DNA of 64,000 bases, taken from contig CP136061.1 of assembly GCA_032622095.1 (NCBI GenBank), positions 232,558,944-232,622,943 on the forward strand, in the 5' to 3' direction. The DNA is from Siphonodentalium dalli (taxonomy: Eukaryota > Mollusca > Scaphopoda > Gadilida > Siphonodentaliidae). The notes under the pieces were generated by a model. The model was not told the origin of the DNA. It made no database searches and saw only the letters and a list, made by a program, of their open reading frames with translations. A program made the translations under genes and the position numbers. Below are positions 22,361 to 32,603 of the stretch, piece after piece; positions within the stretch are counted from its first letter, which is position 1; each line of letters opens with the position of its first letter.

Positions 22361-22440
22361 GGCCGCCACTTTTTTTAAAATGGCCACCACTTTTTTTTAA
22401 ATGGCCGCCACTTTTTTCAAAATGGCCGCCACTTTAACAA
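22361..22440. repeat. Short tandem array of AAATGGCCGCCACTTTTTT
   Basis: Four imperfect copies of a roughly 20-bp unit with core AAATGG(C)CGCC; further single cores lie at 22670 and 22750. The array is repeated at 36587-36665 and 63153-63225. The core resembles the metazoan YY1/Pho site AANATGGCNGC. Confidence 0.7.
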
Positions 22441-22601
22441 AAAAAACCCGCCGTTTTCAACTCGTACTCAATGTATACGACGAACGTAACTTCCATTCCT
22501 TATTCGAAATTGACCGCCGCCCAGAGTGGCTGAACTTGGTGACCCATGCAATTTCCCTGTTCCCCCAGTAATTCCTCTATGTATTTATGTAAACAAAAAA
22601 A

Positions 22602-22892
22602 GGTGTTGTAGGTTCCCACCCCAAAATAATAAAATACCCCAAATATTTCCCATAAATCTCACCGATCCAAAATGGCCGCTGTTCAGATGGTGCAATTAGG
22701 GGACCCATACATGTTATTTTCCAATCGTTCCACACATCCCACCCGATCCAAAATGGCCGCCGCCCAGAGGAGCTCAAAATAGCGGACCCATGCCATTTCT
22801 CGACCCTTTGACTCTTAGGTCCCCTCTGGGCGGCGGCCAATTTGGATTGGGGGCTTATGTTTAGGGTGTCTTGTGGGCTACCCTACAACACC
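22602..22892. mobile_element. 291-bp MITE with GGTGTTGTAGG ends
   Basis: The ends are GGTGTTGTAGG and CCTACAACACC. Inner inverted segments include CCGCCGCCCAGAGG against CCTCTGGGCGGCGG. The same element sits at 36828-37118 in unit B, so it predates the A/B split. The target duplication is unclear because the left flank is poly-A. Confidence 0.65.
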
Positions 22893-23885
22893 CTGTGTAC
22901 TCTCTTTCCTTGCGAACACGTTTCTTCTTGACAGCCTATAGTCTATTGCATCATGATCCATACTGGTTGAGCCACCGAGGACCCCTACATGCACATATAT
23001 TTGTTTTGTTTTTCAATGAACTAATTTCCAAAACACATGTTTTAATTTCATTTTGCCCACAGTTGTCATTTGCACCTGGAGGTAGTATATGAATGATAAA
23101 GTCAGTACTTGTCAGATCGCTTTAAAACAAGTAGTTCTAAACAGAGGAAACAGGCAGAGGGTCTTTATTGAACGGTGATAGGGGATATGGGAATGTACAC
23201 CTTGAACTATCTAACTGCATATCCCCCCTTCCCCAATAGATCATCGCCCATTACCTCCCAACTGGACCAAACTAAATTACAACTGGTACTTCAAGATATC
23301 CAACTGTTGGACATTTATCAAAACCTTACTGATAATACCGGTATATATATCAAAATTATTACATGTAATTTAGGAATCTATATACAAGTACCAAACATGA
23401 ATTTATAACATAGACAGGGTGTGTGCGGAAGTATTAAATCTCCCATCTCTGCCTCTATTTGAACCAAATGTAAATCCCAATCTATGAGATCCATTGATCT
23501 AGTAATCCCAAATGGTATATTATAGAAGTTTCATGTTCATGGCACCTCTGATAAGTGTTCCATGAAATCATCAGCATACTAAATAAGACACATCATTATC
23601 ACATATGAAAAGAAGTCAATAGCCTATATAAACATACTATTATAACACTTGCCTGTACAACTGCATATACCACAGCACATGGGAATTAAAATAATTTAAA
23701 TTGATATGAATGACACAAATAACTGTTATTTCTTTATCAAACGCTGTCAGATATGATAAGATCTCATTTCATGCACATGAGACATTAGAGAGAATGGCAG
23801 GTAGACAAGCTTTATATTGTCAGTGAAAGTGACATCCAAATAATATTGTGGCATCAGGAATGTGAAAGAACAACATTTGTAACAG
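22893..23885. other. Downstream block A, nothing recognised
   Basis: Shared almost unchanged with 37119-38105. A short repeat-like GATATGGGAATGTACACCTTGAA...CCCCC segment lies near 23190. No coding evidence. Confidence 0.4.
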
Positions 23886-24500
23886 GCCGGGGTACATATA
23901 CTTATTTTGTCCCCTCCATTGGCAAGGATAACAATCTATCTGTTCGTGATTTTTCTCCCAGACCCATGGGCCGATTTCAACTAAACTGTGTGGTATGATT
24001 TGATGTACTCTGGCGGATGTTATAATGCGGTTAGTTTTTCAAAATTAAATAAAAAATTAATAATTAAAATTATTTCTTTTAATGTATTTTGTGTTTGGTT
24101 AAATTACAACAAAAAATTGGAGTTATGTCACTGGCTCCGCCCACATTTGACCCAGTGACCTCATGAACAAATCTGAATCCCAGTCAATCAAGGACCCTTC
24201 ATACCAAATATGAACCCATTCGACCTGATGGTACACGAGAAGAAGTCGTTTTAAGAACTACTAAATAATTATGGCCCTGGCTTTGCAACTATTTGACTTG
24301 GTGACCTCATTTTAACAAATCTGAATACAAGTCACCTATGGAACATCCACACAATTATGAACCCATGCGGTCCTATGGATCTAAAGAAGAAGATGCTCAG
24401 AGAAATGTTGACGGATGGATGGACGGTACGACGGATGGATGGACGGACGGACGACGGACGAGGAGTCGCGACTCCACCGGAGCTTTATCTCAGGTCAGCT
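23886..24500. repeat. Dispersed repeat ending in a GGACGGACG microsatellite
   Basis: Begins GGCCGGGGTACATATAC. It contains CTGGCGGATGTTATAATG and two diverged copies of a roughly 170-bp unit with GACC(C)AGTGACCTCAT, AACAAATCTGAAT and ATGAACCCAT, then a GGATGGACGG tract at about 24412-24465. Related copies are at 8190, 38110, 48250 and 63715. Confidence 0.7.
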
Positions 24501-26590
24501 AAAAAGCGTTCCGTGTTAGTCTATTCTTGATATGGTAGAAATAAAGATAGTTTGTTTCACCTACATGCGAAAAATTATAAACAGATGGAAAAGGGTTATG
24601 ACCATGGTAAATATTTCATGAGGCCGGCATATATATATATATCGTTTATTTTGCCACCAATCTTATACATTCTTCCAAATTACGTAGACAAAATTTGAAG
24701 TTGTAATGAGCCACAAAATGAACAGAATCTCATGACAATATAGACGTTTAATTTCATTGGGTCACTTATATAGGCGAGCATCATTATATATGTCACTTAA
24801 TGTTCTGTTAAACTAGATAGCTATACTCTTATTTCTTAATTTACCTGCTGGATTATGTAGATAATATACGCTACAGTCATTATCGGGTTCAAAACGTTTG
24901 ATACACAAAATTTATTCAGACCAAAATTGCAGATATCGTTCGAATAAATATCCTGTAAAGAACCGTAACAGCAGTGATTGCATTGCAATAGAATCATAAC
25001 ACTCATAAGTTGTGATTGTGAGGCTTATTATCAACCCATATCACTGGCCATATCGGGATATTTTCTCTGCTATTATACAGATAACACAAATATACGTTAT
25101 ACTCAGTGATCGTCTTCAGAATGAGTTTCACACTCGATATGCCATCGAAAACAAAGGCATTTTTTGTACATGTGTTGATTTTCATTGTTTACATGTTGAT
25201 AATTACACGCTAACTCGCTATCTCCGAATTAATTTGGTCTAAAGTTCAGGTTTTGGTAAAACGGCACTTCAGAAATGTTTAATTTATTTAAGATATGGTA
25301 AAGTGCTGTAATATGGACACAACGGGGAATATGGAGACCCCATGCTTCGGCCTGATTCAGTTTGTTTGAGTTACGCATTTCGCCAATCAATTTCCATGTA
25401 GAAATTGCAATGCCCTCTAAAATAAGAGAGACCACACAATCATGGATTTAATTAAAATTCGAGTGTCACACGTAAGTTTTTAAGTCTATAAACACTATTT
25501 GATTTGAATATTCTTTCGAACAGTCTGACCATTGACATGTTCATGCGTTCAAACCAGTTAATATATTTTGTAACTTGGCTTGTAATCACCGGGCACCGGC
25601 TTCCGGCATCTGGGCTTTTAGTCACAACTGAAATAAAAATAAGTGCGAATTATAACAAATGAAGAGCGCAAATCCCTTTTAACAAAATCACATTTGATAC
25701 GTCTTCTGATACATGGTGTATATTCGTATTTTGTGGATGAAGTGCTGCTAAGAACGGCTTAGTTGGAACGATAAGACGGCTTCAGTCGGCCATTCTATTT
25801 TTACGAGAAAAAGTAGCGCCCTTTCTTGGAGCGAATTTCTGCAACAATTTCACTGCGTAGTGGACCCATTTGGAAAAAATTACATTCCCTGTGTCTAATC
25901 CTACATTATGATATACTATACGCCCCATTGTGTGGAATATATCAGCTGAAATCGATCCTGCACGTAATTGTAAACATCGAGTCTATGTTTAGCTGTTTTT
26001 ATCGGCGCGTGTTTGCGTGTTCGCCATTACAGTATTAGTAATAAAACAGCCATATTGTAGCTAAAACGAGTGCGCACTATTCCACTGCGTTATTTTATAC
26101 CTAAACTTGTTGTTTGCTAGCGTATTCATCGAGATATCTAAATTCTAAACATTGATGTCGAACGCAGTTTTCCGTGTTTCGTGGCACCTTCGCATGGGTG
26201 GGTTAATCGGTCTCTAGATGTGCATAAATCACAGCTTCGCTCGAATTAATAGATTTGTGTTCTGCAATAGATGATAAACTTCATTTTAATACCAATTTTG
26301 CTTGTGTGCATAGCGTTATCGCTGTAAAAATGCATTTCTACAGCTGTTCCAAGGCCTTGATTTCGACAATTTCATGTTAGGTCAGTTGTCGACCGAATAC
26401 TGATACTTTTGGTGTCCGGTCAGTGGCGGGGTTTATATGTGTGGCTAGGGCGAATGTGGGCCTTTCGTTAGACATCAAAAAGAGCCCTCTACGTATTGCA
26501 TTCCCCGAGATATCGGCCGTCCCACGCAATTTGAAATTCTGTCCCGCAGATTGTCGTTCTATCCCCCATATCCCATCCCATCCCGCAGAT
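24501..26590. other. Intergenic, partly unique to A
   Basis: Positions 24501-25492 are shared with B apart from a roughly 100-bp difference near 24905-25000. Positions 25493-26368 have no counterpart in B, where an insertion and other DNA occupy the site. Positions 26370-26580 form a repeat unit that is single here and doubled in B (40432-40850). No gene recognised. Confidence 0.45.
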
Positions 26591-26702
26591 TGTCATGTCC
26601 CACTTTATGCTGATGACCTAGTTTTGATCAGTAGGTTAAAGAAAAGTTTACAAAATTTCCTTAATTCAATTGAGGACTATTGCCTGAAATGGAGATTATG
26701 AA

Positions 26703-27789
26703 CAGGGATGTGGCTAGAGGGTCTCCACGGGGGGGGGGGGGGGGGGGGCGGGGTGTCCACCATTGGGAAATTCCAACTGCACCCCCCCCCCTTGAGTCGG
26801 AATCACACCAACACAACTTTTTGCATAATTCCATTTGCACCCCCCCCCCCCCTTGAGTCGGAATCACACCAACACAACTTTTTGCATAATTCCATTTGCA
26901 CACCCCCTTGTACCTCATGCTCAGGCCTAATTTCCTATATATTCATAAGCCATGCTTCTATGTTCCCAGTATGAGAACATTAAGATATTTTAACCTGAAA
27001 ATTGCCAAAAAAAAAAAAATAGTGGTCTAATTCCAGACAAATGCACACAGCTACCGACAACAGACCAGGAAAATAGAAAATTGTGAAAACTATACAAGAA
27101 AATCGCAAATCCTAGCATCTAGACTGGCCTCAACTGAAGCTTTCCTAGTGTTGGAAATTTCAAACCTCATGCTCCCCCTCAGGTTCGAAAATTCTTCAAC
27201 TGATGACCATTTATGTCTACAAGTTTGACCAAATGTAGTAAAATATTGTTTTGCTAAACTAATTAGCAGTTTCGTATTGGCCATGTGGATGGGGCAATGA
27301 CACACCGGGCCGACCATGGTTCGGCCGGTGTGCGAAATTTTTTTAATCTGAACAAGAAAATCGCAAAATCCTAACATCTAGACTAGCCTAAAGTCTTCTT
27401 AGAGTTGGACACCCCCCCCCCACTTAGGTTGTAAAATTTTCAACTGATGACAATTTCAATGACAATGTTGACCAATTGTATGACAATATTGTTTTCTTAA
27501 ATTAACTAGAAGTTTTTGACTGGCCACGGGGGAGGGACCAGGACACAAGCTTTCCAAGTGTTGGAAATTTCCAACCTGTCACCCCCCTACGGTTGGAAAA
27601 TTTCCAACTGATGACCATTTCTGTCAAAATTTTTGACCAAAAATAGGAACATATGCAAATATTGGTCGAAAAACAATAAATTCCCCCAATAAATTGTTTT
27701 TACCTGAAATTAGGAATTTCCAACTATTGAAAATATAGCTCTCTGCTGGGGTGAGACACCCCCACACACCCCCTCTAGCCACATCCCTG
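26703..27789. mobile_element. 1087-bp non-autonomous hAT-like element
   Basis: The terminal inverted repeats are CAGGGATGTGGCTAGAGGG and CCCTCTAGCCACATCCCTG. An 8-bp target duplication, ATTATGAA, flanks it (26695-26702 and 27790-27797). The empty site is intact in unit B (GGAGATTATGAATCAATCC near 40951). An 8-bp duplication with CAGGG-type ends fits the hAT superfamily. The interior is made of about 250-bp subrepeats with TTGGAAATTTCCAAC and long G and C runs. No transposase. Confidence 0.92.
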
Positions 27790-28270
27790 ATTATGAATCA
27801 ATCCAGTATCAAGAATTAGGGTATGCACTACATGCACTGAGTCTTTTTCATCAATAATACAAAGATAGATTGTGCATCAGATTATAATTATTTAGGGATT
27901 ACAGTTTCATCTAAAGGTGATTTTAAAAATGGATGTGAGGTTTGGGGAGGTTATCTACATAACTTATCTGATCACCTTAGCCCATCAACGCTTATTAAAT
28001 AAACACTTTGACAAAGACCCATTTGAAAAATTTGCCTTAAGTTTTTATAAACAAATGGTATGAGTTAATTCTAAGGCTACTAATTTGGCGACTCGTGGTG
28101 AACTGGGAAGATTTCCACTGGGCTTTAAAGTAACCCAGCAAGTTATACGTAATGTTTATCGAATTATCAAACCTTAGCGACAGTTCGCTACTACATGATG
28201 CTTATTTGTGTAATCGGAATACATATTCCAAGGGTCAAGTAACATGGCTCAACTCCATTCAATTATTGAC

Positions 28271-29806
28271 AATGATTTACAATGATTTATTCTCATGACA
28301 CATGACAGATGCGTATGGAGATTAACATAACTTATATACAAAAATTGGTAACAAGTATATATATATACAATATGTACAAATGTATGGCGGCATTGGAGAT
28401 AATGTAGTTACGATTAGAATATTATATGTACTCGTTCGAAATGTTTAATACGTATCAAATACTAAATAGTTCAGATGGTATATGTCAACCAGGCGGATTT
28501 TCGTCGAACCTCTTAAAAATGGTATGTATAAATTTGCATAGACGCCGTATTTGGCATGGGTTTTGTACATTGAGAAGTTCATCCATTGTTGTAATGTTTG
28601 GTCTATTCAGGTATTCTTTTGATATATGACATTTTCTCTCGCGCTCAAGCGCTTCACATTCAAATAGGTAATGGAATTCGTCTCCTAGTCTGTTATATCT
28701 ACATAGAGGGCATGTTCGTTCCCTTAGATCTGTATCATTCCAGCGACCGGTTTCCACTGGCAAATGGTGATTTGATGTTCTAAATTTACATAATATCGTT
28801 CTATTAAATTCATTTGGAGTGTCTAGATAGCTTTCATATGAGATATCATGTTTGAATATCTGATATATTTTCCCCCGGCTAGATGTTGGTCTACATTTGT
28901 CGCAATGTCGCTATCAAATATATGAGCTTGGGAGCATGACTCTAAGGTGTGACGAATGGAACTCAGCCAACTGATGTGATTTAAATCGTCTGATAACGTG
29001 CGTGATAACTGATATAGTACTTTAGAATATCGCTTTTCATCCATGTTAACTACTCTACACCAATATTTAATCATTCGTGTTTTAATTAAAATTTCTAATG
29101 GCATTCGGCCAGTTTCTGCATAAACCATGTAGTCAGCCGTCGAAGGTTTTAGTCGCAATAAGTGCTTCATAAATTGTCGGTGAACATTCTCAATAATAGC
29201 ACAATTTTCATGGCCCCACACCTCACACCCATAGAGGAGTACTGGCACTACTTGTGCATCAAATAATTCGAATTGGTTTTTTTATACTCAAGCAGTGTTT
29301 ACGGGCTTTCGATATAACAGAGTACATTGCTTTCATGCCTTTAGAAGCCAAATTTTTCTTGGCTTCTCCAAATTTTCCCGTCTTCGAGAGAATAATTCCG
29401 AGATAATTGAAGTTTTTAACCACTTCGATACTTTTACCATCGAGTTTAAATTGTGCATTTTTTGGTAAACCGTGTTTAGAGAACATTACAATTTTTGTTT
29501 TGTCTGCGTTTACTGTTAATTTCCAGATATCACAATATCCTTCAAATGATAAAAGCTGCTTTTTCAGTTTTCCCACTGTCTCTGCCATAACTACGGTGTC
29601 GTCTGCGTATAGAAGGACAAATAATTGAACATATGTGTGTAGTTTCGCGGAAATTTCATCTGAGATGGTACTAAGACCTTTCGTGCCTTGTTCGGCGAGA
29701 AAAGTGTCCAGGTCATTAAGGTAGATGGAAAAAAGAAGGGGTGAGAGGTTTCCGCCCTGTCTAACCCCTGAGAGGCACTCAAAATATTGGGATTTAGCAC
29801 CTTGGT
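28271..29806 (-). pseudogene. Nested 5'-truncated LINE, minus strand, A only
   Basis: Reading the minus strand from 29806: RT motif GVRQGGNLSPLLF near 29760, catalytic YADDTVVMAE near 29585-29613, thumb region ADKTKIVMFS and NYLGIILSKTGKF, then LLYGCEVWG near 29225. A frameshift separates this from a tail with CPLCRYNRLGDEFHYLFEC near 28650-28710. The 3' end, toward 28271, has a short repeat tail (TTGTAAATCA units). Unit B has the uninterrupted site near 42890-42920, so this is a 5'-truncated insertion. About 24 bp of target is missing relative to B. Confidence 0.85.
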
Positions 29807-30520
29807 GATAGCAAATACGTAAAAGCAGGTTGAAAATAGTATAATGAGTAACCTAAGGTCCAAATATATAAAACAATGGCAAATACAAACCCTTCACTCT
29901 GAAAAACTTAGGACTTACATAACTATTAAAGATAATTTTGGTTATGAGAACTACCTATTTCATAAAAAAAACATGTAAGTACCGGCATAAAAAAACACTT
30001 TGTAGATTAAGGATAAGCGCCCACTCTCGGCACATTGAAACAGACAGACATATAGTCGTCCGAAAAAACTGACATTAATGACAGAAAATGTAACAATTGT
30101 AACAGCATTGAAGATGAGGCTCATCTCATATTGTATTGTTCATCAGGAACAGTTATGTTTGATGCTTTAAATAGTTTTATTGATAGATTCTATTTTTACC
30201 AGAAAACGAGAAACTTAAGATAATTCTAAGTTGTAATGAGAATAATATATGCACAGTTGTAACTAAGTTCCTAGATGCAATATTAAAGGGCAGAGGTCAA
30301 ATATAAGTTCTGAAAATGGTAATATACACAACAATGTATTTACCGATTATGTTGTTCTCAGTTGTGCATTGTTCATTATAATTCATACATGATCGTATTT
30401 TCCCAGGTGCTGCTGGCATGATTCAGTCATCAAATTTCATCGTTCCATTTGACCCATCACTACCATTAAACCAGATCATGCCAACCTCATTAGCATCATC
30501 ATTTTGAGGTAAGACCATTT

Positions 30521-30965
30521 GTGACCCGCCATATCAAATCCAGTTGTAAGTCGGGATTTTTTTTACCCTGTGCCAATGCATTCTCTTATATATGCGAGTC
30601 GACCATATGTCGCCTCGCATATATAAGAGAATGCATTGGCCTAACAATTTTTTACAATTTTAATAATGTTTTCTTGTATTCTTTAACAATTTTTTAATTT
30701 CACCCATACAGAGCCCCATACAAACATGAGCAGACGACACTCTTCTATATGCTTATATATGTGTGTGGGGATCCCTGCAGGGTAATGGATGTTTTTTTTT
30801 TTTATGCCCTATAAAATGTAAGAAACATGATAAACAAATTGTTAGGCCAATGCATTCTCTTATATATGCGAGGCGACATATGGTCGACTCGCATATATAA
30901 GAGAATGCATTGGCACAGGGTAAAAAAAATCCCGACTTACGACTGGATTTGATATGGCGGGTCAC
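30521..30965. mobile_element. Foldback MITE with hairpins inside each arm (A)
   Basis: Ends GTGACCCGCCATATCAAATC and its complement. The arms are about 130 bp. Each arm itself contains a hairpin of CCAATGCATTCTCTTATATA-type sequence around a GTCGAC core. The flanking ATTT at 30517-30520 and 30966-30969 may be the target duplication. The same insertion is present in unit B at 43628-44088. Confidence 0.85.
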
Positions 30966-31299
30966 ATTTCCCCTCTCACTTTCCTTTTAATGACTATTGA
31001 ACCAGCTGATTGAACTGCAATCTAGTTTAAAAATAATATTCATTCATTAATGCATTTCTATTACCTTTTTGCTATGACCCGGCGAGGCGGGCCAACTCGG
31101 CCGAGCGTCCCTTCCGAAAGTCGACATTTAAGTATTAAATTTAATTTAGCCATTTCCTTTCAATAACTATTTAACTGGAATCCAGTGCAAATATCATCAA
31201 TGCATTTCTATGCACCTGCTTTTTGCTATTTAATTATTTAAGTTGATTTAGCCATTTACTTCACATGTGACAAATATTTGATTATATTTTCTTCTGACC
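30966..31299. other. End of unit A
   Basis: Shared with 44089-44360 except for an extra roughly 58 bp in A near 31074-31131 (GACCCGGCGAGGCGGGCC...). A and B diverge after TTCTTCTGACCAT at about 31299, where satellite array 2 begins. No gene. Confidence 0.5.
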
Positions 31300-32158
31300 A
31301 TCTCATATATATTTTGAAGACCTCTGTCTGTTTGTATGTTTGTCTGTATGTATGTTTGTCATTTATACAAATCTACGATTCTCGACCGATCGGGACCAAA
31401 CTTGGTACGTGTGTGTAGTTTGACCAGGCGGTGGACGTTGTCGTATTGGCGAGCCCGTGCGGCGCCCGCTTCGCGCATGCGCAGACGAGATCTCGGAAAC
31501 GGGTGGAGCTATCGACTTGAAATTTGGTATGTGAATGTATCTTGCCCCGGATACGAATTTTATCGGGTCGCCGAGCCCGTGCGACGCCAGGTTCGCGCGC
31601 ATGCGCAGACGGGATCTCGGAAACGGGTGGAGCTATCGACTTGAAATTTGGTATGTGAATGTATCTTGCCCCGGATACGAATTTTCTCGGGTAGCCGAGC
31701 CCGTGCGACGCCAGCTTCGCGCATGCGCAGACCGGATCTCGGAAACGGGTAGAGCTATCGACTTGGAATTTGGTTTTTGAATAGCCCGGACAACGTCGGG
31801 CTGGGTAGAGCTATCGACTTGAAATTTTGTTTTTGAATAGCCCGGACAACGTCGGGCTCATCGGCTAGTTTTTGAATAGCCCGGACAACGTCGGGCTGGG
31901 TAGAGCTATCGACTTGAAATTTGGTTTTTGAATAGCCCGGACAACGTCGGGCTCATCGGCTAGTCTCTTATATATTTTGAAACAATCTGTCTGTCTGTCT
32001 GTATGTTTGTCTGTATGTTTGTCATTAATACAAATCTACGATTCTCGGCCGATCGGGACGAAACTTGGTACGTGTGTGTAGTTTGACCAGGCGGCGGACG
32101 TTGTCGTATTGGCGAGCCCGTGCGGCGCCCGCTTCGCGCATGCGCAGACGAGATCTCG
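31300..32158. repeat. Satellite array 2, abutting gene B
   Basis: Same modules as array 1: the GTCTGT-rich module, 122-bp units and the AGCCCGGACAACGTCGGGCT module. It ends mid-unit at GAGATCTCG (32158) and joins CATAAATATTGC, which corresponds to position 17266 of unit A. The consensus CGCGCATGCGCA occurs near 31475, 31598, 31720 and at 32135-32146. Confidence 0.9.
32135..32146. promoter_or_regulatory. NRF1/alpha-Pal consensus next to gene B
   Basis: CGCGCATGCGCA matches the palindromic NRF1 consensus YGCGCAYGCGCR exactly. It belongs to the satellite but lies 47 bp upstream of the candidate first-exon ATG of gene B, where copies A and C have a TATA-like promoter region. Binding or promoter activity is an inference. 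Confidence 0.4.
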
Positions 32159-32192
32159 CATAAATATTGCATTCAGAGAGTTTAGTCTTGGT

Positions 32193-32286
32193 ATGAACTA
32201 CGATTCTACGTGTAAACAGTATGTATTTTTACATAATTCAGATATTGTATACAATCTAAAACGTCAAAGTGGAGTATCTATACGTG
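32193..32286 (+). CDS. Candidate coding first exon of gene B
   Basis: Same 94-nt exon as in A, ending CGTG before GTAAGT at 32287; it splices in frame to 32602. Only 34 bp of the normal upstream sequence is retained before the satellite junction. Confidence 0.5.
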
Positions 32287-32601
32287 GTAAGTGTAGGTCT
32301 AGGACCATTCTGTAACCGAAAAATCTTATTTGGAGCATCTACACTTTAAAGTGGGACCCCATATATAATGTATAAATAACTACACTTTTGTGTAGATTGA
32401 ATTCTACCTATCTGTGTAGCTGATTTGTACTGAATATAATAAAGTGTATGGAAGGTTATACTTCAACTCGCTATTAAAATGTAGCCATACCTACACAAAT
32501 AGTGTAAATATTTACTCTACAATTCTATAATTTAAAGGATTGGATACTTTAAAAAGTAAAAATGCTACTTTTTTGTGTAGAACTCTTGCACTTTTTTTCA
32601 G
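32287..32601 (+). other. Predicted intron 1 of gene B
   Basis: 315 nt, GTAAGT to T7CAG, with the same TGTGTAG/CTACAC cluster as in A. With seven Ts before the acceptor CAG, an ATG at 32562 is in frame with the main ORF and would add 14 hydrophobic residues if the intron were not removed. Confidence 0.55.
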
Positions 32602-32603
32602 TT

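Larger units (their letters stand above)
26590..30300 (+). pseudogene. Dead LINE (RT fragment plus Cys/His tail), interrupted twice
   Basis: Four separated parts read as one element. YADDLVLIS...KKSLQNFLN is at 26598-26700. DYNYLGITVSSKGDF then leads into CEVWGGYLHNL near 27865-27970. Remnants run to 28270. A C-terminal knuckle, CNNCNSIEDEAHLILYC, is near 30095-30145. The RT active-site YADD is visible, but the 5' part is missing, there is an internal deletion before CEVWG, and stops are frequent. A hAT-like element and an antisense LINE are inserted within it. The same LINE copy in unit B spans about 40870-43425 with different insertions. Confidence 0.75.

Noticed and set aside
24412-24470. 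GGATGGACGG tract as a functional element
   Set aside because: A simple microsatellite tail of a dispersed repeat that recurs elsewhere in the window.
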